From Jhaorihella thermophila (GTDB taxonomy: Bacteria; Pseudomonadota; Alphaproteobacteria; Rhodobacterales; Rhodobacteraceae): a DNA stretch of 49,051 bases. This document shows, one piece after another, positions 35,056 to 44,707 of the stretch. The DNA is taken from NCBI RefSeq assembly GCF_900108275.1, contig NZ_FNVD01000017.1, positions 1 to 49,051 on the forward strand. Reading direction: 5' to 3'. A program made the position numbers and the translations under genes. Under the pieces are notes generated by a model. That model made no database searches. It had not been told where the DNA came from and was given only the letters and a program-made list of their open reading frames with translations. How positions within the stretch are numbered: the first letter of the stretch is position 1; each line of letters starts with the position of its first letter.

Positions 35056-35967
35056 ATGACAGGGGTTTCACGCCGCCGCTTTCTGGCCATCAGTGCCGCT
35101 GCCTTCGCCGCGGGGCCGGCACGGGGCGAAGAGATTTTTCGCTGGCAGGGCATCGCGCTGGGCGCGCGCGCCTCGATCACGCTGGCGCACCCGGACGCTC
35201 GCCGCATCACCGCCCGCGCCCGGGCCGAGATCGACCGGCTGGAGGACATCTTCAGTCTCTACCGCCCGCGGTCTGCGCTGGCGCGGCTGAATCGGGACGG
35301 GCGGCTCGACAACCCGCCCTTCGAGTTGCTGGAGTGCCTCGGACTGTGCGGCGCGATCCATGCCGCGACCGGTGGTGCGTTCGACCCGACGGTGCAGCCG
35401 CTCTGGGCGCTCTACGCGGCGTGCGCGCAATCCGGCACGACGCCTTCGGCGGATGAGATTGCCGGTATTTCACAGCGGGTTGGATGGGAAAACCTCCGCT
35501 TCGACGGGGGCGGCGTCCGTTTCGCTCGTCCCGGTATGGCGCTGACGCTGAACGGGATCGCACAAGGCTACATTGCCGACCGGGTCGCGGCGATGCTTCG
35601 GGCAGAGGGGCTGACCGACGTGATGGTCGATACCGGAGAGCTGCACGCGCTGGGCGGACGGCCCGGCGGGGGCGACCGGCCGGTGGCGCTGCAAGCCGGC
35701 GGCCAGCGCATCCCGGATGCGGTCCACCTGCGCGACCGGGCGCTGGCGAGCTCCGCACCGACGGGGACGAGGATCGGCACGGCGGGGCATATCCTGAACC
35801 CCGAGACCGGTCGCCCGGCCCCGTCGCGGTGGACCCTGGTCAGCGTCGCCGCGCCTTCGGCGGCCATCGCGGACGGGCTCAGCACTGCCGGGTGCCTGAT
35901 GTCGCGCAAAGCGTTCGCGCGGGCGGTGGGGGGCTTTGCGGGGGCGGAGATTGTCCATCTCGCCTGA
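35056..35967 (+). CDS. nosX: NosX, ApbE-type flavin transferase
   Basis: 303 residues from ATG 35056. ATG 35047 is three codons earlier, overlaps the nosL stop and is also possible. A Tat-like signal (VSRRRFLAISAAAFAAG) directs it to the periplasm. ApbE/FTR motifs are present: EIDRLEDIFSLYRPRSALAR, GGAFDPTVQPLW, LNGIAQGYIADRVA, VDTGELHALGGRP and HILNPETGRPAP. It attaches FMN to Thr of NosR, and so its natural partner is the frameshifted gene at the head of the cluster. Confidence 0.92.
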   Translation: MTGVSRRRFLAISAAAFAAGPARGEEIFRWQGIALGARASITLAHPDARRITARARAEIDRLEDIFSLYRPRSALARLNRDGRLDNPPFELLECLGLCGAIHAATGGAFDPTVQPLWALYAACAQSGTTPSADEIAGISQRVGWENLRFDGGGVRFARPGMALTLNGIAQGYIADRVAAMLRAEGLTDVMVDTGELHALGGRPGGGDRPVALQAGGQRIPDAVHLRDRALASSAPTGTRIGTAGHILNPETGRPAPSRWTLVSVAAPSAAIADGLSTAGCLMSRKAFARAVGGFAGAEIVHLA

Positions 35968-35975
35968 CGCAGCAC

Positions 35976-37748
35976 CTACAGAGGCCAGAACAGCAGGATC
36001 GCCGGGATGCTGACCGCGATCACGAGGATTTCCAGCGGCAGACCCATCCGCCAGTAGTCGCCAAAGCGATAGCCGCCGGGGCCGAGGATCAGCGTGTTGT
36101 TTTTGTGCCCGATCGGGGTCAGAAAGGCCGAGGACGCCGCCACTGCCACCGCCATCAGGAACGGGTCCGGCGACACGCCCAGAGCATGCGCCATCTGGAT
36201 GCCCACCGGGGCGGCGACGATGGTCGTGGCGGTGTTGTTGAGCACGTCCGACAGCGTCATCGTCACCACCATCAGCACGGTCAGCACCGCCCAGGCGGGC
36301 AGACCTTCGGTGAGCCGGATCAGACCACCCCCGATCAATGCCGTGCCGCCGGAGCTTTCCAGCGCCGCGCCCAGCGGGATCATCGACCCCAGCAGCACGA
36401 CGACCGGCCACTCGACGTGGTTGTAGATCTCGGAAATCGGCAGGATCCGGGTCAGGACATAGCCCACCACCACCAGCCCCAGCGCGATGGGCAGGTAGAT
36501 CAGCCCGAAACTCGCCGCGATCACCGCCGCCGCGAACAGCCCGATCCCGGCCCAGGTCTTTTCATTGGCGGTGACGGTCAGGCCGCGCTCGGCCAGCGGC
36601 AGGGCACCCAGCCATTCGGCCACGTCCGCTCCCGTCCCGCGCGGCACCAGCAACAGCAGCAGGTCGCCCGCCCGGATCGGCGTCTGGCGCACATGGGCCG
36701 TGATCCGCTGCCCATGCCGGGATATCCCCAACAGCACCGTGTTGCGCCGCCATGCCAGCCCCACGGCCTGTGCGGTCCTGCCGGCGATGCGGGCGCCTTC
36801 GGGCACCACGGCCTCTATCACGTCCAGCCCTTCGCCGGCGGCTGTCAGCAGCTCCTGGCGTTGCGCGTCCGAAAAATCGAGTTTCAGCGCGGCGCGGAAT
36901 TCGTCCAGCGCCTCGGGCGTGGCCTCGATCACCAGCGCATCGCCCGCCCGCAGGATCGCGTTCGCGGCCCGGCCATAGCGCCGCTTGCCGTCGCGGATCA
37001 GGCCGAGGATGGCCAGGTCGGCCTTGTCGGTTACGGGGTAGAGTTCGGCCAGCCGCCGGCCGATCAGCGGGGATTCGGCGGGCACTGTCAGTTCGGCGAT
37101 GTATTCGGCCAGATCCTGCGCCTTGCGCCCGGTGTCCCCGCGTTCCGGGATCAGACGCCAGCCGATCAGCGCGACAAAGACCAGCCCCGCCAGCGCGGCC
37201 AGACCGCCAACGGGGGCAAAGTCGAACATGTGAAAGGGGCTGCCGGTGGCTTCGGCCCGTATCTCGGCGATGATGATGTTGGGCGGCGTGCCGATCAGCG
37301 TGGCCATGCCACCAAGGATGGTGGCAAAGCTCAGCGGCATCAGCGACAGCGCCGGCGACCGCCCGGCCTTGCGCGCGGTCTGCACGTCCACCGGCATCAG
37401 CAGCGCCAGTGCCGCCACGTTGTTCATGAAGGCCGACAGCACCGCGCCGATCCCGCCCATGATGGCGATATGCGCCCCCAGCGACCGCGAGGCATCGACC
37501 AGCGTGCGGGTAATCAGCAGCACCGCGCCGGATCGCACAAGTCCGGCTGACACGATCAGCACCAGCGCCACCACCAGCGTCGCGGGGTGGCCGAAACCGG
37601 AAAACGCCTCTTTCGTTGGAACCACCCCCAGCACCACGCCGACCAGCAGCGCGGTGAAGGCGACCAGATCATAGCGGAACCGCCCCCAGAGCAGCAGGCC
37701 GAACACCGCGGCAAACAAGACGAACAGGGTGATCTGGTCAAATGTCAT
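35976..37748 (-). CDS. Second SLC13/DASS-type permease with RCK_C domains
   Basis: 590 residues from ATG 37748; an ATG four codons earlier (37760) is also open and neither has a strong ribosome site. The design equals the 8506-10287 protein: helical half one with [17 protein letters not shown] and IGTPPNIII, two TrkA_C-like domains at about 205-370 ([40 protein letters not shown]), and half two with [16 protein letters not shown] and [20 protein letters not shown]. It is an ion-coupled anion carrier of unknown substrate. Convergent with nosX, stop to stop nine bases apart. Confidence 0.9.
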   Translation of the reverse strand: MTFDQITLFVLFAAVFGLLLWGRFRYDLVAFTALLVGVVLGVVPTKEAFSGFGHPATLVVALVLIVSAGLVRSGAVLLITRTLVDASRSLGAHIAIMGGIGAVLSAFMNNVAALALLMPVDVQTARKAGRSPALSLMPLSFATILGGMATLIGTPPNIIIAEIRAEATGSPFHMFDFAPVGGLAALAGLVFVALIGWRLIPERGDTGRKAQDLAEYIAELTVPAESPLIGRRLAELYPVTDKADLAILGLIRDGKRRYGRAANAILRAGDALVIEATPEALDEFRAALKLDFSDAQRQELLTAAGEGLDVIEAVVPEGARIAGRTAQAVGLAWRRNTVLLGISRHGQRITAHVRQTPIRAGDLLLLLVPRGTGADVAEWLGALPLAERGLTVTANEKTWAGIGLFAAAVIAASFGLIYLPIALGLVVVGYVLTRILPISEIYNHVEWPVVVLLGSMIPLGAALESSGGTALIGGGLIRLTEGLPAWAVLTVLMVVTMTLSDVLNNTATTIVAAPVGIQMAHALGVSPDPFLMAVAVAASSAFLTPIGHKNNTLILGPGGYRFGDYWRMGLPLEILVIAVSIPAILLFWPL

Positions 37749-37854
37749 GGCAACTACCATATATGCGGCGCGGGGCCCGGCAAGCGTTGCCTTGAACAGA
37801 TCCGCGACGGCGGTCTATATGGGCCCGATTCAGGAACCATCACGGGAAGAGATC

Positions 37855-38595
37855 ATGGCAGGCCATTCCAAATGGGCGAACATTCAGCACCGCAAGGGAC
37901 GTCAGGACGCCGCGCGGTCCAAGCTGTTTTCGAAACTGTCCAAGGAAATCACCGTGGCCGCCAAGATGGGCGACCCGGACCCGGACAAAAACCCGCGCCT
38001 GCGCCTTGCCGTGCGCGAGGCCAAGGCCCAGTCGATGCCCAAGGAAAACATCGAGCGCGCCATCAAGAAGGCGCAGGGTGGCGAGGCCGAGGCCTATGAA
38101 GAGATCCGCTATGAAGGCTACGGCCCCGGCGGCGTGGCGATCATCGTCGAGGCGATGACCGACAACCGCAACCGGACCGCGTCGAACGTGCGGTCGATCT
38201 TCAACAAGAACGGCGGCAATCTGGGCGAAACCGGCAGCGTCGGCTTCATGTTCGAACGCATGGGCCAGATCATCTATCCGCTCACTGTCGCCCCGTATGA
38301 AACCGTGTTCGAAGCCGCGCTCGAGGCGGGGGCCGAGGATGTCGAGGAAACCGACGACGGCTATTTCATCTATACCGACCCGACCGAGCTGGCCTCTGTC
38401 TCCACCGCGCTGGAAGAGGCGCTGGGGCCGGCGGAATCGACCAAGCTGATCTGGCAGCCGACCACCACGACCGAGCTGGACCTGGAAGGCGCCCAGAAGC
38501 TGATGAAGCTGGTCGAAGCGCTGGAGGATGACGACGACGTGCAGAACGTCACCACCAATGCCGACCTGTCCGAAGAGGTGATGGCGCAGATGTGA
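37855..38595 (+). CDS. yebC: YebC/PmpR-family protein
   Basis: 246 residues. The signature start [20 protein letters not shown] is followed by the three-domain fold ([26 protein letters not shown]-type loop [31 protein letters not shown]). YebC_I proteins were long called transcription regulators. Recent work on relatives points to a role in translation of polyproline stretches. The gene is alone, with a strong terminator 24 bases after its stop. Confidence 0.96.
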   Translation: MAGHSKWANIQHRKGRQDAARSKLFSKLSKEITVAAKMGDPDPDKNPRLRLAVREAKAQSMPKENIERAIKKAQGGEAEAYEEIRYEGYGPGGVAIIVEAMTDNRNRTASNVRSIFNKNGGNLGETGSVGFMFERMGQIIYPLTVAPYETVFEAALEAGAEDVEETDDGYFIYTDPTELASVSTALEEALGPAESTKLIWQPTTTTELDLEGAQKLMKLVEALEDDDDVQNVTTNADLSEEVMAQM

Positions 38596-38619
38596 TGCGC
38601 CGGTTCGCGAAGGACACGA

Positions 38620-38643
38620 GGGGCGCCGCTTCGGCGCCCCTTT
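38620..38643 (+). terminator. Rho-independent terminator of yebC
   Basis: GGGGCGCCG (38620-38628) pairs perfectly with CGGCGCCCC (38632-38640) over CTT, followed by TTT. It lies between yebC and the convergent argP gene and could serve both. Confidence 0.8.
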
Positions 38644-38646
38644 GCG

Positions 38647-39552
38647 TTAGGCGCCATCCTGGCGCTGCATCCGGCGCAGCGTGCGTCCGGCCGAACGCGT
38701 GACGCTGGCCGTCACCGGTTCCAGCGCCGCGGCCATGACGCGGCTGACCTGCCAGAACAGGGGCACGTCCAGTGGAGTGTGCGGCACCAGCGGCACCAGC
38801 CGCCCCTTGCGCATGTGCCCGCGCACCATGCCCATCGGGTTCAGGCCCCAGCCGATGCCCAGCCGGGCGGCCTCGACAAAGGCTTGGGTGGAGGGCAGCA
38901 CATGCGCGGGCGGCGAGACGCGTGCACCGTCAAAGGTCTGCGCGATCCAGTTGCGCTGCAGCGCGTCCTTGGGACCGAAGGAGAGGCAGGGCGCGCGGGC
39001 CAGCGCGCGGGGCGTCACGCCCTCGGGAAACCACCGCGCCATGAAATCGGGGCTGGCCACGGCGACATAGCGCATCTCGCCCAGGGCCGTGACGTCGCAG
39101 CCCGTCACCGGCTTGCCCACGCCGCAGACCGCGGCGCTGACCTCGCCGCGTTTCAGCCATTCGGCGCTGTGGTCCTGATCGTCCACCGCCAGTTCGAACA
39201 GAAGACCCGGCACCGAGGCCATGGCGCCCACGAACCAGGTGGCCAGGCTGTCGGCATTGACCGCGATCCTCAACCGCGTCGGCCCTGCATCCATGTCCAG
39301 CGCCAGTTCGCGGCTCAGCTGCGCCTCGAGCAGCCCGACATCCTCGGCATGTTTCGCCAGCCGCAGGCCGGCGGGCGTGCCGGTGCAGGGCGCGCCGCGG
39401 TTGACGAGCACCACGCCGACCCGGTCCTCCAGCGCCTTGATCCGCTGGGACACCGCCGAAGGGGTGACGGAGAGTTCGGCAGCGGCGGCCTCGAAACTGC
39501 CCAGCCGCAGCACCGCCGACAGGGCGGTAAGGTGATGGCGGTCGAATTGCAT
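38647..39552 (-). CDS. argP: LysR-family regulator, ArgP/LysG type
   Basis: 301 residues. The N-terminus MQFDRHHLTALSAVLRLGSF, with EAAAAELSVTPSAVSQRIKA and LEDRVGVVLVNRGAPCTGTP, is distinctive of ArgP (IciA)/LysG proteins. So is the WFPEGVTPRALARAPCL stretch of the ligand domain. Family members sense lysine and arginine and activate the exporter gene argO/lysE. Here lysE is divergent, 94 bases away, exactly the expected arrangement. Confidence 0.93.
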   Translation of the reverse strand: MQFDRHHLTALSAVLRLGSFEAAAAELSVTPSAVSQRIKALEDRVGVVLVNRGAPCTGTPAGLRLAKHAEDVGLLEAQLSRELALDMDAGPTRLRIAVNADSLATWFVGAMASVPGLLFELAVDDQDHSAEWLKRGEVSAAVCGVGKPVTGCDVTALGEMRYVAVASPDFMARWFPEGVTPRALARAPCLSFGPKDALQRNWIAQTFDGARVSPPAHVLPSTQAFVEAARLGIGWGLNPMGMVRGHMRKGRLVPLVPHTPLDVPLFWQVSRVMAAALEPVTASVTRSAGRTLRRMQRQDGA

Positions 39553-39561
39553 TAGCCTGAC

Positions 39562-39590
39562 TTAATTTGGATCAAAACCTTTAATTTGAT
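39562..39590. promoter_or_regulatory. argP-lysE operator region with dyad and direct repeat
   Basis: ATCAAA-N8-TTTGAT (39571-39576 and 39585-39590) is a perfect dyad. TTAATTTG occurs twice as a direct repeat, at 39562-39569 and 39581-39588, starts 19 bases apart. The AT-rich island in a GC-rich genome, centred between argP and lysE, suits ArgP binding and open-complex formation at lysE. Confidence 0.55.
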
Positions 39591-39646
39591 TACGAGATCG
39601 GCCGGGATTAGTCAAACCGTGCAGTCGAATCGAACGGAAAACCGCC

Positions 39647-40249
39647 ATGCCAGCCGCCTTTCTGCCGGGCTTTGCGCTCGGCTTCAGCCTGATCCTCGCC
39701 ATCGGCGCGCAGAATGCCTTTGTCCTGCGGCAGGGGTTGCGGCGCGAGCATGTGTTCTGGATCTGCCTGACCTGCGCGCTGTCGGACGCGGTGCTGATAG
39801 GGGCGGGCGTGGCCGGCTTTGGCACGCTGGCCGACGCCGCGCCATGGTTCGGGCCGCTGATGCGTTGGGGCGGGGCGGCATTCCTGCTGTGGTATGGCGC
39901 GGCCAGCCTGCGGGCGGCCTGGACCGGGGGCGCGGCGCTGAAGGCGGGGTGCGACCAGGGCCTCACGCTGGCCGCCGCACTGGCGACGGTGCTGGCCTTC
40001 ACTTGGCTCAACCCGCATGTCTATCTGGACACGGTGGTGCTGATCGGGTCGATCTCGGCCCAGTATGACGACCGGCTCGCCTTTGGTCTTGGGGCGGCGT
40101 CGGCCTCCTTCGTGTTCTTCTTTGGCCTGGGCTATGGCGCGGGCCTGCTGGCGCCGGTGTTCGAGCGGCCAAGGGCCTGGCAGGTGCTGGATTTCGTCAT
40201 CGGCCTGACCATGTGGGCGATCGCGGCGGGGCTGCTCTGGGGCGGTTGA
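39647..40249 (+). CDS. lysE: LysE/ArgO-family amino acid exporter
   Basis: 200 residues, six hydrophobic segments. The signature start FLPGFALGFSLILAIGAQNA, then FVLRQGLRREHVFWICLTCA with LSDAVLIGAGVAGFGT, is that of LysE/ArgO. TWLNPHVYLDTVVLIG is the second conserved block. The protein exports lysine, arginine or toxic analogues. It is divergent from argP and most likely activated by it. Confidence 0.94.
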   Translation: MPAAFLPGFALGFSLILAIGAQNAFVLRQGLRREHVFWICLTCALSDAVLIGAGVAGFGTLADAAPWFGPLMRWGGAAFLLWYGAASLRAAWTGGAALKAGCDQGLTLAAALATVLAFTWLNPHVYLDTVVLIGSISAQYDDRLAFGLGAASASFVFFFGLGYGAGLLAPVFERPRAWQVLDFVIGLTMWAIAAGLLWGG

Positions 40250-40301
40250 TTGTCATGTGAAGGACTTGCGCGGCGCCGCGAAAGGGTGTTCAAGGCTCGA
40301 C

Positions 40302-41207
40302 ATGAGTGATGCGCCCGCCTCCCGCCCGTTGCTTGGCATCTTCTGGATGCTGGTGACGGGGCTGTGCTTTGTTGCGGTGACGGCGCTGGTCAAGTATCTC
40401 GGTCCCCGCGTGCCGCCGCAGGAACAGGCCTTTCTGCGTTATGTGCTGGGGCTGGTGTTCATGCTGCCGGTGCTGCGCCCGATCCTGCGCCAGAGGACCG
40501 ATCGGCGGCTGCTGGCCATGTTCGCCGGGCGCGGCCTGCTGCATGCGGGCGGGGTGATGCTGTGGTTCTTTGCCATGACCCAGATCCCGCTGGCCGAGGT
40601 CACGGCGATGAACTATCTCTCTCCGGTCTATGTCACCATCGGCGCGGCGCTGTTTCTGGGCGAGAAACTGGCAGCGCGGCGGATCGCCGCCGTTCTGGCG
40701 GCGCTGCTGGGCGCGGTGGTGATCCTGCGCCCCGGCTTTCGCGAGGTCAGCCCCGGCCATCTGGCCATGCTGCTGGCGGCGCTGGTGTTCGGCGGCTCCT
40801 ACCTGTTGGCCAAGGTGCTGTCGTCGCGGGTCAGCCCGGCGCTGGTGGTGGCGCATCTGTCGATCTGGGTGACGCTGGCGCTGGCGCCCTTCGCCGCCGC
40901 CGTTTGGGTCACGCCGACGCTGAACGAACTGGTGATCCTGTTCGGCGTGGCCTGTTTCGCCACCGCGGGCCACTACACGATGACCCTGGCCTTTCGCGAA
41001 GCGCCCGTGACCGTAACGCAGCCGGTGACCTTTCTGCAGCTGGTCTGGGCCACGGCGCTGGGCGCGCTGGTCTTTGGCGAGCCGGTGGACATCTGGGTTC
41101 TGACCGGCGGCGGCCTCATCCTGGGCGCGGTCACCTTCATCACCTGGCGCGAGGCGGTCGTGCGCCGCCGCACCATCACGCCCCCGGCCCCCGCAACCAA
41201 GGTCTGA
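40302..41207 (+). CDS. DMT-superfamily (EamA) transporter
   Basis: 301 residues from ATG 40302. Ten hydrophobic helices arranged as two EamA repeats are seen. The first is FWMLVTGLCFVAVTALVKYL to AALLGAVVILRPGF, the second LAMLLAALVFGGSYLLAKVL to VFGEPVDIWVLTGGGLILGA. The MNYLSPVYVTIGAALFLGE motif ends repeat one. These proteins usually export amino acids or metabolites. Substrate unknown. It follows lysE on the same strand after 52 bases, and may share its transcript. Confidence 0.92.
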   Translation: MSDAPASRPLLGIFWMLVTGLCFVAVTALVKYLGPRVPPQEQAFLRYVLGLVFMLPVLRPILRQRTDRRLLAMFAGRGLLHAGGVMLWFFAMTQIPLAEVTAMNYLSPVYVTIGAALFLGEKLAARRIAAVLAALLGAVVILRPGFREVSPGHLAMLLAALVFGGSYLLAKVLSSRVSPALVVAHLSIWVTLALAPFAAAVWVTPTLNELVILFGVACFATAGHYTMTLAFREAPVTVTQPVTFLQLVWATALGALVFGEPVDIWVLTGGGLILGAVTFITWREAVVRRRTITPPAPATKV

Positions 41208-41255
41208 CCCAAAATCGCCATTCGGAGCCGGGTCGTATTCCGTCCGGCACGTTTG

Positions 41256-41275
41256 TTGATTGACGAGTCAATAAA
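41256..41275. promoter_or_regulatory. Dyad ATTGAC-GA-GTCAAT before betI
   Basis: A perfect 6-bp inverted repeat with two-base centre (41259-41272), extended by two more matched bases on each side after one mismatch. It lies 44 bases upstream of betI. It is close in style to the BetI operators of other bacteria (TTGA...TCAA), so choline-responsive autoregulation is likely. Confidence 0.6.
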
Positions 41276-41318
41276 CGAAAAATACAGTGGCCTCCGTTCT
41301 GGAACGGAGTCACCCGCG

Positions 41319-41888
41319 ATGCCCAAGCTCGGCATGGAGCCCATTCGCCGCGAGGCGCTGGTCAAGGCGACCATCGCCGAGATCGGCGCGGCCGGGTCGC
41401 TGGACGTGACCGTCAGCCAGATCGCCCGCCGCGCCGGCATGTCCAGCGCGCTGGCGCATCACTATTTCGGCGGCAAGGAGCAGATATTTCTGGCCGCGAT
41501 GCGCCGGATCCTGACCGATTTCGGCGAGGAGGCGCGTCGCGAACTGAAGGCCGCCGCCCCCGACCGGCGGGCCGAGGCGATCATCCGCGCCAGTTTCGCC
41601 CCCTCGAGCTTTACCCGCGCGGCGGTGAGCGCGTGGATGTCGTTCTATGTGCTGGCCCAGACCAACGACGCGGCGCTGAAGCTGTGGCGGATCTATCAGG
41701 CGCGGCTGAATTCGAACCTGACCCATGCATTGCGCGGGCGGGTGGCCGATCCGCGCGCCGCGGCGGAAACGCTGGTGGCGCTGATCGACGGGATTTACAT
41801 CCGCGCCGCCCTGCACGCCCCGGAGGCGCCCGAGGCGGCGTTGGATCACGCGATGCGGGTGCTGGAGATGCTCAAGGCGGCGGGCTGA
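41319..41888 (+). CDS. betI: BetI, TetR-family repressor of choline oxidation
   Basis: 189 residues. The BetI signature is clear at the N-terminus: MEPIRREALVKATIAEIGAA, followed by the helix-turn-helix VSQIARRAGMSSALAHHYFG and GKEQIFLAAMR. The C-terminal half (FYVLAQTNDAALKLWRIYQA, RLNSNL) is the BetI_C domain. BetI represses bet genes and is relieved by choline. Here it precedes betA by 36 bases on the same strand. Confidence 0.94.
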   Translation: MPKLGMEPIRREALVKATIAEIGAAGSLDVTVSQIARRAGMSSALAHHYFGGKEQIFLAAMRRILTDFGEEARRELKAAAPDRRAEAIIRASFAPSSFTRAAVSAWMSFYVLAQTNDAALKLWRIYQARLNSNLTHALRGRVADPRAAAETLVALIDGIYIRAALHAPEAPEAALDHAMRVLEMLKAAG

Positions 41889-41924
41889 TGACCCGCCCGG
41901 ATCAAGACTGAACAGGGAAACGGG

Positions 41925-43583
41925 ATGGAAGCGGATTTCGTCATCGTCGGCGCGGGTTCTGCGGGCTGCGCCATGGCCTACCGCCTGGGGGAATCGGGGG
42001 CGTCGGTTCTGGTGATCGAATATGGCGGAACGGATGCCGGCCCGTTCATCCAGATGCCGGCGGCGCTGAGCTATCCGATGAACATGTCCCGCTATGACTG
42101 GGGCTATGTGGCGGAACCCGAACCGGCGCTCAACAACCGGCGGCTGGTCTGCCCGCGCGGCAAGGTGATCGGGGGATCCTCCAGCATCAACGGCATGGTT
42201 TATGTCCGCGGTCACGCGATGGATTTCGACCACTGGGCCGAGCAGGGCGCGGACGGCTGGTCCTATGCCGACGTGCTGCCCTATTTCAAGCGGCAGGAAA
42301 GCTGGCATGACGGCGGGCATGGCGGCGACCCGGAATGGCGCGGCTCGGACGGGCCGCTGCATGTCACGCGCGGGCCGCGCCGGAACCCGCTCTACCACGC
42401 TTTCGTCGAAGCCGGCCGGCAGGCGGGCTACGAGGTCACCCATGACTACAATGGCGAAAAGCAGGAAGGCTTTGGCCCGATGGAACAGACCGTCTGGAAC
42501 GGGCGGCGCTGGTCGGCGGCCAACGCCTATCTGAAACCGGCCATGCGGCGGGGCAACGTGGACGTGGTGCGTGGGCTCGCGACCCGCGTGGTGCTTGAAG
42601 AGAAACGCGCCACCGGGGTCGAGGTGATCCGCAAGGGCCGGGCGGAGGTGATCCGCGCCCGGCGGGAGGTGATCATCGCCGCGTCCTCGATCAACTCGCC
42701 GAAACTGCTGATGCTGTCGGGGATCGGCTCGGGGGCGCACCTGGCCGAACACGGGATCGAGGTGGTCGCCGACCGCCCCGGCGTGGGCGCGAACCTTCAG
42801 GATCATCTGGAGCTCTACATCCAGATGGCCTCGAAACAGCAGATCACGCTCTACAAGCACTGGAACATCTTTTCCAAGGCGGTGATCGGGGCGCAGTGGC
42901 TGTTCACGAAAAAGGGGCTGGGCGCGTCGAACCAGTTCGAAAGCGCCGCCTTCATCCGCTCGCGCCCAGGCGTGCCCTATCCGGACATCCAGTTCCATTT
43001 CCTGCCAATCGCGGTGCGCTACGACGGCAAGGCCGCAGCCGAAGGCCACGGGTTCCAGGCCCATGTCGGCCCGATGCGCTCGCCCTCGCGCGGGCATTTG
43101 CGGCTGCGGTCGGCCGACCCGGCCGAGGCGCCGATCATCCGCTTCAACTACATGTCCACCGATCAGGACTGGGAGGATTTCCGCACCTGCATCCGGCTCA
43201 CGCGGGAAATCTTTGCCCAGCCGGCCTTTGAGCCTTACGCCGATTTCGAGATCCAGCCCGGCGACGCGGTGCAGAGCGACGACGAACTGGACGCCTTCAT
43301 CGCCGAACATGCCGAAAGCGCGTTCCATCCCTGCGGCACCTGCCGGATGGGGCGGGCGGACGATCCGGACGCGGTGGTGGACCCCGAGGGCCGGGTGATC
43401 GGGGTGGAGCGGCTGCGGGTGGCCGACAGCAGCATCTTTCCGCGCATCACCAACGGCAACCTGAACGCACCGTCGATCATGGTGGGGGAAAAGATCTCGG
43501 ACCATGTTCTGGGGCGCGATCCGCTGCCGCGGGCCAATGTGCAGCCATGGATTCACTCGAACTGGCAGACCGCGCAGCGGTAG
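41925..43583 (+). CDS. betA: Choline dehydrogenase BetA
   Basis: 552 residues, full length for a GMC oxidoreductase. The ADP-binding loop is [23 protein letters not shown] signature 1 is [20 protein letters not shown], and signature 2 lies at [16 protein letters not shown]. The active-site His is in [13 protein letters not shown], and the second catalytic residue, Asn, in [15 protein letters not shown]. BetA oxidises choline to betaine aldehyde at the membrane. The betB dehydrogenase that completes glycine betaine synthesis does not follow and must be elsewhere. Confidence 0.95.
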   Translation: MEADFVIVGAGSAGCAMAYRLGESGASVLVIEYGGTDAGPFIQMPAALSYPMNMSRYDWGYVAEPEPALNNRRLVCPRGKVIGGSSSINGMVYVRGHAMDFDHWAEQGADGWSYADVLPYFKRQESWHDGGHGGDPEWRGSDGPLHVTRGPRRNPLYHAFVEAGRQAGYEVTHDYNGEKQEGFGPMEQTVWNGRRWSAANAYLKPAMRRGNVDVVRGLATRVVLEEKRATGVEVIRKGRAEVIRARREVIIAASSINSPKLLMLSGIGSGAHLAEHGIEVVADRPGVGANLQDHLELYIQMASKQQITLYKHWNIFSKAVIGAQWLFTKKGLGASNQFESAAFIRSRPGVPYPDIQFHFLPIAVRYDGKAAAEGHGFQAHVGPMRSPSRGHLRLRSADPAEAPIIRFNYMSTDQDWEDFRTCIRLTREIFAQPAFEPYADFEIQPGDAVQSDDELDAFIAEHAESAFHPCGTCRMGRADDPDAVVDPEGRVIGVERLRVADSSIFPRITNGNLNAPSIMVGEKISDHVLGRDPLPRANVQPWIHSNWQTAQR

Positions 43584-43630
43584 GGTGGCCGGCACGCACC
43601 GCCGTTAACCTTGCGACAAGGATCGGTTTG

Positions 43631-43655
43631 ATCTGCGCCGCGCCTCGGCGCAGAT
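43631..43655. terminator. 10-bp hairpin after betA
   Basis: ATCTGCGCCG (43631-43640) pairs perfectly with CGGCGCAGAT (43646-43655) over CGCCT, 47 bases past betA. There is no T tract. It may end the bet transcript or lie in the leader of the nuclease gene, whose ATG is seven bases further on. Confidence 0.45.
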
Positions 43656-43662
43656 TGACCGG

Positions 43663-44316
43663 ATGTTAAGGAATTGTTCTCTTCTTGTTCTTGTCGTCGC
43701 GGTTCTGCCCGTTTTGGCGCTCGCCGGACCGTCCGGCACCGTCCGCGTGATCGACGCCGACACCTGGCGGGTGGGCGGCGAGAAGGTGCGCCTGTTCGGC
43801 ATTGACGCGCCAGAGCTGGGCCAGCCTTGCACATGGCCCGACCGCCGGGACCGCGATTGCGGGCGCTGGGCCGCGCAGGAGACACGTCGTCGCTTCGAGG
43901 GCAGGACGGCCATTTGCGAGCGGATCGCCACCGACCGCTACGGCCGGACCGTCGCGCGGTGTTTCGTGGAAGGCGCGGATGCGGCCCGCGTTATGGTTTC
44001 CGAAGGCATCGCCTTTGCCTATCGCCGGTATTCGATGGACTACGATCTGGACGAGAAACGCGCGGTGGTTACGGGGCGGGGGCTGCACGCGGCGACGCTC
44101 GACCGTCCGGCGGAGTTTCGCAGGGCGCGCGGTGCCCCGCCGCCGGCGCGGGGCTGCGTCATCAAGGGGAACATTTCGCGCGGTGGGCGCCGGATCTACC
44201 ACGTCCCGGGTCAGCGCGACTATGACCGGACCCGCATATCGCCGTCGAAAGGCGAACGCTGGTTCTGTTCCGAGGCCGAAGCGCAGGCCGCAGGATGGCG
44301 TCGGGCGCGGAATTGA
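43663..44316 (+). CDS. Secreted thermonuclease (SNase-like) with C-terminal metal-type domain
   Basis: 217 residues with a signal peptide (LLVLVVAVLPVLALAG). The staphylococcal-nuclease fold runs to about residue 145: GTVRVIDADTWRVGGEKVRL, FGIDAPELGQ with Asp and Glu, and ERIATDRYGRTVARC. A C-terminal module follows (GCVIKGNISRGGRRIYHVPG, then QRDYDRTRISPSKGERWFCS). It has two conserved Cys and the IYHVPG core and recurs in bacterial nucleases as a small sunset-like domain. It probably degrades DNA or RNA in the periplasm or outside. The hairpin just before the ATG leaves no clear ribosome site. Confidence 0.88.
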   Translation: MLRNCSLLVLVVAVLPVLALAGPSGTVRVIDADTWRVGGEKVRLFGIDAPELGQPCTWPDRRDRDCGRWAAQETRRRFEGRTAICERIATDRYGRTVARCFVEGADAARVMVSEGIAFAYRRYSMDYDLDEKRAVVTGRGLHAATLDRPAEFRRARGAPPPARGCVIKGNISRGGRRIYHVPGQRDYDRTRISPSKGERWFCSEAEAQAAGWRRARN

Positions 44317-44410
44317 TCGGCGTCTTTTGATCCGGGTCAAGGAAGGCGGCGACGGGACTGGGCTACCCTGCTTCCGAAATCGGAACCCAGTGAGAAAAAG
44401 GAGAGAGTGC

Positions 44411-44668
44411 ATGTCCCACGTTCCGCACGAACTTGCCGAGGAATTCCCCGACAAGGTGGAGCTGATGCAGAAACTGAAGGTCAGCGATCAGCACTTCGCG
44501 CGGTTGTTCGACGAATATCACAAGATCAACAGGGCGGTGCATCGGGCCGAAACACTTGTCGAGCCGATGGAGGAACTGGCCGAAGTGGAGCTTCGCAAGA
44601 AGCGGGCCCATCTCAAGGACGAGATCTGGCGGATCCTTTCGGAGCATGGACAGGCCACTGCGTCCTGA
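44411..44668 (+). CDS. YdcH-family (DUF465) small protein
   Basis: 85 residues from ATG 44411 with AAGGAG upstream. The family core is FPDKVELMQKLKVSDQHFAR and LFDEYHKINRAVHRAE, followed by LRKKRAHLKDEIWRIL. It is predicted to be almost entirely helical, probably coiled coil. YdcH proteins are widespread and of unknown function. It stands alone, convergent with the ScfR regulator. Confidence 0.9.
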   Translation: MSHVPHELAEEFPDKVELMQKLKVSDQHFARLFDEYHKINRAVHRAETLVEPMEELAEVELRKKRAHLKDEIWRILSEHGQATAS

Positions 44669-44707
44669 GGTGCGGTTGGCGAAGGACCGGGGCGTTCCGC
44701 CCGCCGC

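Noticed and set aside
41310-43595. 761-codon minus-strand frame opposite betI-betA
   Set aside because: Shadow of two well-identified genes; no domain recognised.
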